Numbered from the stretch's first letter, positions 46,438 through 59,099 are shown. The stretch is 64,000 nt of DNA from Congeria kusceri (GCA_027627225.1 CM051034.1:15491480-15555479); one strand, 5' to 3'. Numbers and translations are program-made. The notes: generated by a model from the letters alone, not told the origin.

Positions 46438-49082
46438 GTAATAATTGCACTTCGTGTTTGGCAGCAAGATTCTAATCGATACGCATTAATATATGTTGTA
46501 ATTTTGCCTTTGCAGATGCCGTGCAGACGTTTTTACTCAAACTCTACGAGGGACTGAATGAAATTAAAGTATTGCACATTGTCTCAAAGACCGTCAATGT
46601 GAATAGTGTTTATGTTGATTCTAACATAGTCAATGTGAAACGCTGGTACGGATTTTCGTGTGATGATGGCGGTGACGGCTGCCAGAGTGTGACCACGTAC
46701 CGGGAATTCTTTGGCGAAACACCGAGGAATGTGTACTTGTTGGGTTCTTCTGGTCGAGGGAAGACAACATTTTGTCATCACATGGTGGATCACTGGTGTC
46801 AGGGAATCCGCGGCAAACACGATGGATCTAATCAAGCTTCGTATGATTCATACCTGTCACACACGTTTGACTTTATTTTGTTCGTATCCTTAGAAACAGA
46901 AGGATCGATCGCAAACATGATCGAGAAGCAGCTTTTCAATGAAAATGATGACTATTACGAGTACGTAATGAAGTATTTGAAGACGAATCCTCAACGCGTT
47001 TTGCTCGTATTGGATGCCTTTGACGAATGGCAAATGTAAAATCCTGGAAATCTTCCTAACCGAGAAAATTTGAACAACTGTGTTACACTGATGACACTTC
47101 GACACTCTGAGATTGACTTGATACCCTTGAAAAGCAAAGACTGTTTGTATGAAATTAAAGAACTGTGCGAAAATAGCGTCAGACAGCTTGTTGAGAATAT
47201 TGCAGTACACGTTTGTGAGGACAGAGGAAAACGAAGCGTCGAGACGATTTGAAAAAACATCACATTAATGAAGTTCCAATGGTGCTGACGTTCTTAGTAT
47301 TCAGTTGGTACCAAGACAAAACCGTGGGACAATCCAGAGTTGATATTTATGTCCGAATTATATTATTTATTTTATCCAAACTTGAAATCGAAAACGTACA
47401 AGACGACGTAAGTCGTCAAAAGTTGAACGAAAGGCTTCCATCAATATTCTATATGTATGGTATATCGAATGATGCCACAATCATAATTGTCAGTCTATTT
47501 AGTTTTGCATTTGACTGCTTGTTAAGTGGTCATGGTCCATCGATATCCGAGAAAGCACTGGCGGGACTTCTGGGCAATGACATTCTACAATGCTGTTTAA
47601 GGACTGGTTTATTGGTCATTTCACGGAGGTATGGCGCCCAGGTAACAGGCGATTCATACGTTAAATTATATCACAAAGGCATACAAGATTTCTTTGCTGC
47701 TACCTTCGTCGCGTCCGGCAATTCAAAAGAACAGCGCCTTTCGAAATTATTGGACAACACGTCAACGTATCGGCGGATTCTCGATTTCTCGGACGTTTAT
47801 ATATTTTGTGTGGATTGATACCAGAACACACACGACAACTCTCAAAACACATAGCAGACGTTGCCTCACAATCAGCGGAAATTTCAGCATTCCGTCAAAG
47901 TTTGGATGAGCGATACAAGTATGTGAAGATGACACAAACATTGCAGTTCAGATGCTACAAAGAAGCATGTAACAACATGCAGTTTTTGAATGCAAATCAG
48001 TCAGTCGTATTATTACTAACAAACTATGGTGTACCGTATACTGGTATTGTGCATATGGATCATTTTGCATTTACTCTGCCCGACGTTTGGTCACCGATAA
48101 CGTAGATGACCTGATCATTTCTCTAGCTTCAAGACAAGGTCCCCACGTTGTCAAATCAGTTTACGTCGATGTGCCCCTCAGTGAACGGTTAGATAGCGTG
48201 AAACATCTTATTACAAAAGCAGAAACACTGGTACGTCTGCACCTTGACGAAAGTTGTTCAGATATTTTACATTAGTTCAGAGAAACACAGCTTCAACACT
48301 TACGCTCGTTAAGCATCAGTTTAACTCCGGTTGAAGAGCACAACTCTATCCCTTTGTGCTTGTCTACGCTTTCAAGTCTGAACTTTCTTTCTTTGAGCGT
48401 TCAGGAAAAGCAAAGTAAGATTGAGCAAGTGTTAAGCATTATCCAGTCCACGGAAACGCTTATTGAAGTGAACTTTGAACGAATTCGTTGTGAGGATCAC
48501 ACGCATAACACGTCGGAATGTAAATACGAAGTCGAATTGAGGAAAATTTCGAAGGTGGCATATTTTAAGGTTGACGAAGTGCTAGCTGAAGCTATAAATA
48601 TACCAATCTCCTTACAATATGTGGGCGTAAGTGGCAAGACGAAGAACTCGAGCTCGATATGGCGTCGTTTGAATGTTGCAACCAGCAATGTGGTATCTCT
48701 AACTATTGGTCCAGGGTCTTGCCTTTGGAACCTAAACGACTACAGGGCTCTGAAATATTTGATGCCACAGCTGCACTGTTTGGAACATGTGTCCTTGTTT
48801 GGATTCAAATACATTAAAGATATAAAATTCAGTCAGAGGGCACGTATGCTGGAATTTTTTTGGCACGACGTAGAGTCCGATAAATGTGGTTGGGATGAGT
48901 TTTTCAACAGTTTGAATAGCTAAACGGAAGTGGAGATTGTTGACTCGTTTGTGACCAACCGCCAAGGTAACAATACAAATATTGTATCGGAGGACGACAA
49001 AATGTGTCTAGTGCAAAACCAGTTCGATATATTAAGGAAGTCACCGGTCTCTTTGAAATTGCGAACGAAACGGACGCGCTAG

Positions 49083-49640
49083 ATGACATATAATATATTT
49101 ATATACGGCCATTAATAGAGCTTTGTGAAAACAAATATGTTACTAGTTAAAACAGATTCTAGCTAATCGGTAATAATGTAATAGAGTAGACTATTTACAG
49201 ACATATTCGAGGAATTCGTGGGGCGTCGAGGAAACTTATGGTTTCGATGGCATTGTCAGTATCATTGTTAACAAGAAATTGCACCATAACATTAACACTC
49301 TAAATGGTATTTGTTACTCTACTTTCGATAAATTCAAGGAAGTGTTCGCCCTTTCAATCAAACTGGATATAAGATATAAGCATCTGCAGGTGAGCATTTT
49401 GTGGATGTTCTATACAAAATATGCGTACATTTGCATCAGCCATTGGGTTCTCTCACGGTTCTCTGTCTTTGTCATTTTCTATAGAACAGTGACTTATTTC
49501 TCAATCAGTGCCATCAATATGAGTCATAGTGATCAGTCAAATGCAATGATTTCATCCTAAATATTGTTTTCTGCTCGTGTAAAGTATGCATCTTTGGATA
49601 TATTGTTATTTTCTTAACAGCTATATAAGGGAATGCCTAC
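49083..49640. other. 3' flank of the pseudogene, homologous to the flank of the intact gene
   Basis: 49310-49390 (TCGATAAATTCAAGGAAGTG ... AAACTGGATATAAGATATAA ... CATCTGCAG) matches the minus strand of about 34575-34650 (TTGATACATTTCAAGGATGT ... AAACTGGATAATAGGCATAA ... CATCAG), and 49435-49480 matches one arm of the hairpin at 34431-34525. The duplication therefore extends some 400 bases past the stop codons. Confidence 0.55.
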
Positions 49641-49649
49641 ATTGTTTGT

Positions 49650-49870
49650 GCTACACTCATAAATGTGGAAGTAATGTCATGCAAATTAGTTGAAATCAAT
49701 TGAATTAAATTCTATGTGTATAGATAGTCGTCTAAAAGGACTGCTATATCAGGTTGTTTTTTTGTGCTACACTAATAGATGAGGAAGTAATGTCATGCAA
49801 ATTAGTTGAAATCAATTGAATTAAATTCTATTTGTATAGATAGTCGTCTAAAAGGACTGCTATATCAGGG
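49650..49870. repeat. Direct duplication, unit about 112 bases
   Basis: Two adjacent copies of TTTGTGCTACACT, GAGGAAGTAATGTCATGCAA, ATTAGTTGAAATCAATTGAA and TAGATAGTCGTCTAAAAGGA differ at fewer than ten sites. Confidence 0.88.
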
Positions 49871-51335
49871 TTGTTTTTTTTTTAAATTGTGTTTTCAATA
49901 TAATAAAATGACTGCTTTGTGTACAATCCTTTTTTCTATCTGTAATGTTCGGTTCTTATAGACAGTCGTCTTAGCGAATTGCTAACATTTCTAATATTTG
50001 TTTTAAATATATATGTATTATTATGATGTACTGTTTATATACTTCATATGTATAATCAAGCTACGTGCGCTCATGTCTATTCTGTTTTATTTAGTTTTTC
50101 ACACAGTACTGTATCAGTTGCAAAAGTATGAGCCTGTACAATCATAACAAAATGTTTACTTCACGTAATAGAGAATAATAGTTTTCTGTTTTATTGACAA
50201 CACCTATAACTCTCCTAATTAATAGGACAAAAAGCCCCCGAAAAAATCTTTGCGTGATATAAAATTGTTTGTCATTAAGGATTTTTGTTGCTTACTATTA
50301 ACATCGTTTGCAGATTTAACTGCAACACTCTGTATATTTGCTTAACCTACTAGTTTACTATTATTTTCATAAAAAGCATATCATTTATAGAATGTTCCAA
50401 TGTATTTTGTTAACTTGCTCTCTTTAAGCTGATACATTTGCGCTACTATCAAACTATAGTGCTGAATACATAATTACAATGCGATTAATTAATTCAAATT
50501 GTACTGTAAAATAATTTTATTTATTTATTTATTTTTTATTTTGGTTTCAATTTGGTGATTTCAATATATACTACTTAAAAGTCCTGATATTTTCAGTATT
50601 TTACACCGAACGCATTATACTTTTTTTCGTTTTCAATGATAACTAAGAAAACTAATATTTTTCATAATTTATAACAAATTTCATTCATATTGTATTACAC
50701 AAACACTGGACACATATGTATAATTTCAAATTGATAAAAAATCAGTTTTAAAGTTATATCCATTATTGCACAGTAGGTTGAGGACTTTTGAGTAGTCTAT
50801 ATGATACTCTTATTATGCAGTGTTAATCGGAATATTAAACATCCTGATTCTATTGTACATATATAAATATTACAATTTTCCTTTTGCATGTTTTTTTTCC
50901 TCATTTATTTTTGTTTCTCATAATTACATCACACCGTGCGCGAATTTATAAAATGAACAATTTTTTTTTTAAATTATAGCATGTTATTTAGAAGATGTTG
51001 TTCTTCAATGTGTAATAACTGCACAAATGACTTTGTTCTTGGATCCCTGTTAATTTATATTGTTTAAGTAATTTTATCAAAGGTTATTTAAAGTTATTTT
51101 TATATTGCTTAATCTAGTAGTATTTGTTTAAATAGTTCCATTTTCGGCAGTATATTTCATCCTTAACTCTCATATGTACAATTTCTGCTTCGACTTTAAT
51201 TTTTGATTTTAAAAAGTTGATACACCCTTCAAATATCGGTACTTTACTAACGTTCTTCATTTTGAAAAAGAATACTTTTGAACAGGATTATAGTGAAATT
51301 TAAAACATCTGCATGTTGTTTTCTTTCAGGGGTTC
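49871..51335. other. AT-rich intergenic, nothing recognised
   Basis: Long T- and A-rich stretches without open frames, RNA genes or terminal-repeat structures that I can support. Confidence 0.45.
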
Positions 51336-51665
51336 CTAAAACGAGATATTGCTTGTTATTTGTGTCAGTGTTTCAGTGATTTCTATAACAGTTTGTTGCT
51401 TTTTGTATCCCAATACTATTTGTTTTAAATACATTTTCTTACTTTCTCCAAAGAATTTGTAAATGGGAAATTCCAAAAATAGGTGATCTATAGTTTTAAT
51501 GTATGAATGAGAAAGTCGCATAAGTTACTAGGGTCGATTTTACCATTAAACAAATATTAATTGGTCGGTACAATTTTATTATAAATTTTTATTGGAACTT
51601 CTCATGGATATGTCAATCAAAGACGTATACGGAATAAGGTATACGTTTTACCATGTATCTATTAC
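51336..51665 (-). mobile_element. Decayed LINE reverse-transcriptase C-terminal fragment
   Basis: On the minus strand, frames broken by stops and shifts read segments such as NLCDF and TIDHLFLEFPIYKFF followed by KKQQTVIEITETL. The pattern C-x2-C/F ... TIDHLFLECPIYKFFW is typical of the Cys-His segment after the reverse transcriptase of L1-like LINEs. The first conserved Cys is lost. Confidence 0.45.
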
Positions 51666-52199
51666 ATTTTAGCCTAATGATTCGTTCCATTTATGTTCAA
51701 TGGCTTTAGTTATATTCCTATTTTGTATTTATACTGTATACATAAATTTGTTCGCATATTTGTGTTGTTATCAACTCTCTTCAGTTTTCATTGTTTACTG
51801 GGGTGTTTGGTTATATGTGTTTATATATGTGGATTGCGGAAACCAATAATTTTATTTACGATAATCATTGCTTTAGGATTTATATATTTCATGTCATTTA
51901 ATATGTAAAAACTAAAAAGTTTTGTTCTGAAAGTCATTTAAATGCTGAATGAATTGTATTCCTTTTCATACCAATCTATATCAAGATCTTTATAAAAGAT
52001 ATACTTCGAATTAGTTGTATTACATGTCTGACATGTTTTCCTATAAGTGTGCTTGTGTTTTACTAATGCATCCTGAAAAAGTGCCGTCTAGGTAACGCGT
52101 TATCCAACAAGCTTTTACAGCATTTTATTCTATATAGTTTTTCAGCCTTCATATTAGTAATTTTGCAATAATGATGTTGTTTTTATTTTGGAATCAGGT

Positions 52200-53300
52200 T
52201 AGTTTGTTTGTTCAGGTTTGTTTTAAAATCTCTGAAACCGTCGGGCAGATTTTGTTGAAACTTCACATAAATGTTCCTTGGGTGGTCCTCTTCCAAAGAT
52301 GCTCAAATGGTTCTGGTCCGCTGCACAAGATAGCCGACAGAGCTATAAATAGAAAAATCTTAAACGACATCTTCTAAACACCTAGGTACATTTTCAAATA
52401 ATTTCATTGAAATGATCCTTGGGTGGTCCAGCAACCAAAGTTGCTGAAATGGTTACGCTTCGTTGAAAAACATGGTCGCCAGGGGACGGGGCCGTTTTTC
52501 CTTATATGACTAATTTATTATATTGAAAACTTTGAAAGCCTTATTGTTAGAAACTACTGGTTGGATTTCAAAATAATTTCACAGAAGTATTCCTTGGGCA
52601 GTTCTCTACCAAAGTTGCACAAAGGTCCCGCTCCGTTGATACAAAAACATGGCCACCAGAGCTATAAATAGAAAAATCTTTAAACGACATCTTCTCAATC
52701 CTTAGGTAGATTTTCAAATAATTTAACATAATTGATCCATGGGTGGTCTTCTACCAAAGTTGCTCAAATGGTTCCGCTCTGTTGAAAAACATGGTCGCCA
52801 CAGTGTGGGGCCATTTTTTTTTATATGTCTATATTGAAAGTTTGACAATCTTCTTGTTAGAAACTACTGGTATATTTCAAAATAATTTCACAGAAATGTT
52901 CCTTTGGTGGTTCTCTACCAAAGTTGCTCAAACTGGTTCTGCGCCGTTGAAAAATATGGCCACCAGGGTGCGTGGACATTTTACTTTATAGGGCTATATT
53001 GAAAACTTTGAAAGTCTTCTTGTCAGAAACCACTGGATGGATTTTAAAATAATTTCACATACATTTTTCTTGGGTGGTTCTCTACCAAAGTTGATCAAAT
53101 GGTTTGGGTCCGTAAAAAATGGCCGCCAGGTGACGGAGCCATTTTTCCTTACATGGGTATATTTAACACTTTGAAGATCTTCATGTCAGAAACCACTGAT
53201 TGGATTTCAAAATAATTTCACATAAATGTTCCTTAGCTGGTTCTCTACCAATTTTTTTAAAAATTATTTTGATTCTGTAATCAAGGCGGGTTTTCTTTTC
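52200..53300. repeat. Tandem array, about seven diverged units of 150-165 bases
   Basis: Units share AATAATTTCACAGAAATGTT, CCTTGGGTGGTTCTCTACCA, AAGTTGCTCAAATGGTTCCG, TTGAAAAACATGGTCGCCAG and GAAAGTCTTCTTGTCAGAAA. Divergence rises toward both edges. The ORFs at 52171, 52743 and others are only translations of the repeat. Confidence 0.8.
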
Positions 53301-53899
53301 TTATATAGCATATCAGGGTCCTTTTGCTTCTGACTCTTCTTATTTAATAAGCCAGTGGAGCGATACAGACACTCTTGTAATTCATAAACCGCTCACACAT
53401 TTAAGGATCCATTTGTTAATTCCAGTATATTTTTTAAAATTGTATTTTGCCAGTAAAAATTGTGATCATTTGCCAGTGAATATAGATGTTGGATAACAGA
53501 AATTGTAATCATTTGATGGTCAATAAAATATTGAATATCATTGTTGTAATAATGTGATAGGAAGCGTTCTACAGTAAGGAAAACGACAAAGGGCGACAAA
53601 AAAGGACAATCTAGTAAGCAAAATTAAAACACACAGTATTAAAACACTTAACAATGAACACAGAAACCAGAAACCATTGTAAGCGACCATGTATGTAGAA
53701 TTAACGCAGTCTGACGTGATCTAGTTCAATCAAACATGTAATCGTTATATATTTTTCATTTTTGTATACTAGTTATATTTTTCCAGTAAAAAAAAAAAAG
53801 CTGCACTATTACGATTCTTGAAAACGACTTACCGGTATTCAGTATGTTACATCGGTCTAAATTGTTCTTCGTACATTTTCAATAATGTTGTTCAAATAC

Positions 53900-54420
53900 T
53901 ACTAGAACTCCGCGAGTCGGATGTGTCGCTTGACGAGGCATAACTCAAGTACAATAAGAGCAATTAGGCCCCAATTCGAACTTAACCTTCCTTTTTATGC
54001 CTACTAATACTTCCTAAGTTATGTCTGCACAAGCTTTATTTTCACTTTTTGAAACAAAAGGGGAATAACTGAAGTACGATAAGAGCAAGTATGCCGAAAA
54101 TCGAACTTAAACTTCCTTTTATGGCTACTAACACTTTGCTAAAGTTTCATGACTGCACAAAAAGTTCTCAAGTTATTGTCTGCACAAGCCTTATTTGAAG
54201 TAGTTTTTAAAAAGGGGGCATAACTCAAGTACGATACAAGCCATTATGCCGAAACTCGAACTTAACCTTCCTTTTATGGCTACTAACACTTCCCTAAAGT
54301 TTCATAATGATTGCACAAAGTTATTATCTGCACAAGTTGAGATGGAGGCCGCCGACGCCAACAACGCCGCCGCCGCCAAAAGTAATCCATACATGTCGCC
54401 TTTTCAGGCGACATAAAAAC
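53900..54420. mobile_element. Internally tandem element with TGTCGCCTGA-like ends
   Basis: Three units of 125-155 bases share GGCATAACTCAAGTACGATA, TCGAACTTAACCTTCCTTTT and ATGGCTACTAACACTTCC. They are followed by a GCCGCCGACGCCAACAACGC trinucleotide tail and a terminal hairpin TGTCGCCTTTTCAGGCGACA. The left edge GTGTCGCTTGACGAGGCATA partly mirrors that hairpin. Architecture resembles the unrelated-sequence element at 40779-41656. Confidence 0.6.
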
Positions 54421-55674
54421 GTCAAACATCAGAATATAGGATTGTTTTATAATATGGTTGACAAAATGTGTGATAGTACTACCATATTAATGTGATTTTA
54501 TCCAACAAGTCTAGAAGTATACATGTATGAGGATTAACCTAACAATTTCAGTCAAGTGTGACAAAATTGTATATGCTTAGAAATTATCAATTCTAGTGTA
54601 TTTGACATTCGTGTAATTGTAACTGATAATTCTCTTATATATGGCATATCGTACAAGTAACCTGATAAATTGCAGTACATCTGTTATAGTATGATAAAAG
54701 ATGGCATGAATTTCAATAACTATCATACTAGTATATAATTACTTGACAAATTTCGTGTTTGTATGAAAATATCTAAGAATAAATATGCCAAACAATTTCA
54801 CGCGGCTCTATCTTTGCGTTTTCGCACGTAACCAAATTTTCCTGATTCCCCTATCAACCTCAATTTATCTGTATTGAGCAGAAAATAAATACCACTAGAA
54901 TCATTTAGTTTATACAGTATCGAAACTAATACTTTTATCTCTGTGTTATATTAAATATAAAGATACACATGGGGTAATTAGAACACTGGGGGATATTCGA
55001 GCTTTGTTATCGTAAACTTCTGACCGATAAAAATGTTTTCATCTTCTCAGTGTGCGGACGTTTGAACCCAACATTCTTATACCCATGTGGACATGATACA
55101 GATCTGGGGCTCGTATACCAGAAACATCTTTACTTTATCGTAAAGTATTTTGACTTAAAGGAAGCTAACATTTTTGAAATGTATTATTTCTTCATTACCA
55201 TAACCTTGTGCCGTCCTATGTATTCGTCCTCTTTACATTTACAGTCCACATGTGGATACGATGCAAACGGGTCGTGGATAAAGATTGCTGAAAGTTAAAG
55301 AAAAGTATAGCATTGTAATTTTTGGGTGTACACACACGTTTGCAAACATGAGTAACAATGAAACATCGAACAAAACAGACGATAACGCATTTTTTTAAAT
55401 CGATGAAATACAGTACTTGCTCTGCTCATAAAGCAGATTTAATATACATATTATAAAAAAATATGAAGTTAAACTCAAGCCTAACCACTAGATAAATTAT
55501 ACACGGCGTAAAAGTGCTCGGACAACTACAACCATTTACAAGTATTTTGTTTATTTTGATCAGCCTTCATCCTTAAATTTCAGTTCCCAGCGATGAAGTA
55601 TTTATTTCTTGACACAAATAACTAAATTAAGCCTACCTGCTGATTAAAACATGTCACTCACTCATCAGAATATG
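54421..55674. other. Intergenic, nothing recognised
   Basis: No supported gene; the 82-codon frame at 55050-55298 has no recognisable features. Confidence 0.4.
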
Positions 55675-56450
55675 AAGAAGAAGAAGAAACTTTATTTTGA
55701 ACATTAAGTGTACACTCATGACTACAAACAGTGTTAGTTACATATACATACATACAGTTGCAATTTCCGGTTAGGACGTCTTTACATAAAAAATATTAGA
55801 ATCTGAATGCTAAAAACATTACATGAGGTTTTATCTGAGTGTTAGAAATATAGCAACATAGTTTTAACAACATAATCGTGGTCTTATAGTCATGCACGTG
55901 TCTTTGTCACTTTAAATTATATAGTGTTAGAGATTATTGATAATAATATAATAATTTTGCATTAGTTGCAAAAATGGTTTTGTATACGTTACTAAACGTA
56001 TACGTTACTTACGTATACAAATACATACAGCAAACTATTAATGTCATAGTAACTTACATATAAATATAGATACAGCAAAATAATGAGGGAGAAAAATGAG
56101 TTGCAAATGGAAGAAAGACAGACGATTTGGAATATTTGTTATGTGCGTAGGCGTAAGATATGTTTTATAGATTAAAGAAACATCTCTTTGTGTCGGAGGA
56201 AGCTGTAATATAAATACATCGATAATCCGCGTAGTTCACTTTTAATTTCTGTGCTTACTAATTCGGTAGATTTAGGTATATTTTGGCGAAGCCAGTATCT
56301 GCATTTAATATATTGACGTCTAAGATCGCAATACACGGGACATTCTAAAAGAAAGTGAAACTCGTCTTCTAATGCATTGCATGATTGACATGTTTTTTAT
56401 TTCTCGGTGTTTCTCGCGGTTTGTGCCATCGGCCTCTTTCAATCTCTAGA
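55675..56450 (-). mobile_element. 5'-truncated LINE, ORF2 C-terminus and 3' UTR
   Basis: On the minus strand, 56398-56172 encodes CQSCNALEDEFHFLLECPVY, then CDLRRQYIKCRYWLRQNIPK and on to HKEMFL and TAA. Just upstream, in another frame, is ERGRWHKPRETPRN. GRWHKP followed by a CxxC...EDEFHFLLECPxY zinc-knuckle-like segment is characteristic of LINE ORF2 C-termini in molluscs and other invertebrates. About 500 bases of 3' UTR end near an AAGAAGAAG run (55675-55687) that would be the tail. One frameshift and the truncation make it dead. Confidence 0.7.
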
Positions 56451-57120
56451 CTATGCTATATCACAGTGTATAAGCGTACAGTGAGTTAAACACAAATTTT
56501 TAATTTTATATTTTACTTCGAAGCAGAATATAAATAAAAGTAAGTTCTCCGAACACATATAATGACATTACTTTAATATATTCTGTCGATTATGCCTAGT
56601 ATTTTAAGAGTACTTGTTTTAGCAGACATTATCACTTAGTGTTTCGATTTTTTAAATAAAAATAATAAGTTTCTACACGTGTATTTCATTGTGATGATGG
56701 TTGTTGGTGTATATTTGTGTAAAAACTGATAAACATATCACTTACAAGTCAAGCAGTATTCATTTAATTAAAGAGAATAGGTTTTGCGCGGAGAAATCAA
56801 ACATTTTGTCCAACCACCCAACGTCACTCGACTGTACGACTAGTTGCAAAATGTCAAACTTGGACTGTACGATGAGTTGATCATGGAAACGATCTGAACG
56901 TTCAAATGTAATTATGGGTACGTCCGGGGAAATACGGACGATTTTTGCAACCCGTTAGGATGACAGGTAATGCTCAGTAAAAAACGAAAATGCCGGGAAC
57001 CAGTAATGAAATAATGCATTTGTGAAGACTTTTCCTCGGATATTACCGTCATAATTGATAGAATTTGAACCTCTACAATGAGGAACAGTGCTTTATTTAA
57101 CCACAGTGTAAAACGGTATA

Positions 57121-57200
57121 ATTCGGACGGCACAGGAAAAATACGGACACAATAGGGTGGAAATACGGACATTGCATTTTTGATAGGGAAAATACGGACA
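57121..57200. repeat. AAATACGGAC subterminal motif cluster, left end of pogo element
   Basis: ATTCGGAC (57121) and AAATACGGACA-type copies near 57138, 57161 and 57189 lie in one orientation, matching part of the terminal repeat (AAATACGGAC at 56931). Counterparts near the other end are at 60371 (inverse, TGTCCGTTTT), 60406 (GGGAAAACTCGGACGATTTT) and 60776 (inverse, TGTCCGTATTTA). Probably transposase-binding sites (inference). Confidence 0.6.
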
Positions 57201-57343
57201 GTTCATTATTTGCTAGGCCCTATTAGTTTTATATTTGAAATATAAACACACTGTCAGTACCGAACAAAGACGATGGTACACATTAAAACACTATAAAACA
57301 ATTTAATTAATGTCCTAGTTAGGCTAACGTTTGTTATTAGCTA

Positions 57344-59089
57344 TTAGTTTTGGTTTTTCTTCAGCTCCTTCTGTTTCTTGGGATAAGACCTTTTACTTTT
57401 GCAAAGTTTCTTTTCTAGCTTGATTTTCTTTTGCTGCACCACTTCTGCGCTGGTCAAAAGCTTGTGGCTGGTACAATTCTCTCGTTTAGACTGGCTGACT
57501 GACCTTTCAGTGGTTGAAGATGGAAGGAACAGGGAATCGATGATGCTGCACACTGTCAGATCGTCTGTTTCGCCAGCATCGATATTTTCCGCCTCCTCCG
57601 GTGAATATCCGCCACCCGACAACAGGTCTAGTAGTTGCTGTGGATCGCCCAAATCTAGAATGGGTGTACCGACCTCAAAGCTCAACTCCGACTCGTAGCT
57701 TGCGTTGAGGGTCAATCCTGTAGCGTCAACATCATTCAAAGTAGAGAAAGGCAAATTAATTGCCATGGTCCCAGGATGGTCAGATGATGTAGGTAGTGCT
57801 TCGTCACTTAGTGGCGACACTGGGTAAGGATTCGAACAAGTATGCGGACTAGCAGGCAAATTTGTAAGTTTACTAGGGTTGAATGCTTTAATCGGTATTG
57901 CCTTTCTGTTGAGAGGTACGATGCCGCAGGCCCGAAACCCATTCTGTATATTCACATAGTTTACAGCGTTTTCCCACGCGTGTGCAAATAGACTGGGAAA
58001 GGTGTACTTCGTGACCTGGTGTAATGGATTTTCTGTTAAAAAAGTTGAACATGCATCGTTGAATGCACGTTTCAGCGGACCAAAGACAGTGCGGTCAAGG
58101 GGTTGAAGATAATGCGTGCAATGCGGAGGGAATGTCAGAAGAGTGATGTTTTCTTCAATTGCTCTTTCTATAATAGAAAGAGTTTCATGGGAGCCATGAC
58201 CATCAAGTAGAAGAAGTTGTGGCCTATCCGGTCCGCAATGTTTGAGAAAAACCTTATCAAACCATTCTTCACCTATGTCATCTGAAATCCACCCGTTCTT
58301 CTGGTACGTCCAGATCGAACCTTCCGGTGCATCCTCTGTTCGATATGTCAGCAAGGACCGTGGCGTTTTACCTTTTGTTATAAACATAGGTGGCATGCGA
58401 GTCCCAGCAGCATTGACGCAGGCCATCACTGTCAAGTTCGACGACTTGGCACTCACTTTGCTGACAACAGATCTTTCCCCTTTGTCAGCGTAAACCTTCA
58501 CAGGTGTATGTTCCATGTTGAAACCGGTTTCATCACAGTTCCAGATTCGTTCTGGATGCACAGCCAAATTACTTTCAGAGATCACAACACCAAGCTGGTC
58601 GAAGTATTTATTGAGAACTTCTGGGTTCAACATGCGCGCACGCACAGATGTTAGTTTCTCTGGTTTACGGAGGACTAATTCCGGATACCTTCGCTTAAGA
58701 CCCTCGAACCAGTCCTTTCCTGCATGAAAATTTGGGTAACTGAAGTTCAGTTTTGTTCTAGTGCAGAGCACATGTGTACGTTGAAGGATCTGCCGCCGGC
58801 TAAGCCCAACACCTAATTTAGCCGCCATCTTTATACTGTTGACAATTTTGGTTTCAACATTAACCGGTAGAGCGGGAGGCCGACCATGAGTTGTTATTAG
58901 TGCAGTCTTTCCAGATACGCGGTCGCCAATTGTGGACCTTGGTACTTTAAACTGACTAGATGCTTGTCTCACGGATAGGCCATTTTCGACCGCTTTGACA
59001 GCTTTTTCAAGCGACTCCTGAGTGTATCCCATTGTTTGGCCTCTCTTTGTATGCAAATACCGTTTGGGCATATCTATAAGAGACGACAT
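57344..59089 (-). CDS. pogo/Tigger-type transposase (DDE_1 superfamily)
   Basis: 581 aa, ATG at 59089-59087, TAA at 57346-57344, no interruptions. Residues about 15-60 form a psq/CENP-B-like helix-turn-helix (YTQESLEKAVKAVENGLSVR ... FKVPRSTI). A second CENP-B-type DNA-binding region follows at about 85-155 (GVGLSRRQI ... WFEGLKRRYPELVLRKPEKL). The catalytic core has D186 (NCDETGF), D296 (LLLLDGHGSH) and D332 (YLQPLDRTVFGPLKRAF), with 35 residues between the last two, the DD35D layout of this group. The tail is basic (KKIKLEKKL ... PKKQKELKKNQN), likely nuclear-localising. It would cut and paste the surrounding element. In-frame Met at residues 7 and 20 are alternative starts; MPKRYLHTKRG at 7 resembles the usual start of related proteins. 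Confidence 0.93.
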   Translation of the reverse strand: MSSLIDMPKRYLHTKRGQTMGYTQESLEKAVKAVENGLSVRQASSQFKVPRSTIGDRVSGKTALITTHGRPPALPVNVETKIVNSIKMAAKLGVGLSRRQILQRTHVLCTRTKLNFSYPNFHAGKDWFEGLKRRYPELVLRKPEKLTSVRARMLNPEVLNKYFDQLGVVISESNLAVHPERIWNCDETGFNMEHTPVKVYADKGERSVVSKVSAKSSNLTVMACVNAAGTRMPPMFITKGKTPRSLLTYRTEDAPEGSIWTYQKNGWISDDIGEEWFDKVFLKHCGPDRPQLLLLDGHGSHETLSIIERAIEENITLLTFPPHCTHYLQPLDRTVFGPLKRAFNDACSTFLTENPLHQVTKYTFPSLFAHAWENAVNYVNIQNGFRACGIVPLNRKAIPIKAFNPSKLTNLPASPHTCSNPYPVSPLSDEALPTSSDHPGTMAINLPFSTLNDVDATGLTLNASYESELSFEVGTPILDLGDPQQLLDLLSGGGYSPEEAENIDAGETDDLTVCSIIDSLFLPSSTTERSVSQSKRENCTSHKLLTSAEVVQQKKIKLEKKLCKSKRSYPKKQKELKKNQN

Positions 59090-59099
59090 CAGTAGTACA

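Larger units (their letters stand above)
44907..49082 (+). pseudogene. Inactivated HEPN-NACHT paralogue
   Basis: A diverged copy of the 34901-38591 gene in head-to-head orientation. The HEPN exon (44907 to about 45520) has a frameshift near 45110-45150 yet keeps MRNKIAH; its splice donor GT is gone (GAAAGCCCAAGCAGAACATT where the intact gene has CTAGGTACAT). The NACHT exon starts at 46516 after TTTGCAG and keeps GSSGRGKTT. It is broken by TAA at 47037 (Ser codon TCA to TAA), a 10-base deletion near 47240, a one-base loss near 47800, loss of about 11 codons near 47918, a frameshift near 48085, a TAG near 48273 (Leu in the intact copy) and TAA at 48921. The last recognisable codon is TAG at 49080-49082. 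Several separate lesions rule out a single sequencing error. Short transcripts or fragments could still be made. Confidence 0.9.

Noticed and set aside
52171..52991. ORFs in the 52-53 kb region
   Set aside because: They are translations of a tandem repeat unit and do not stay open across units.
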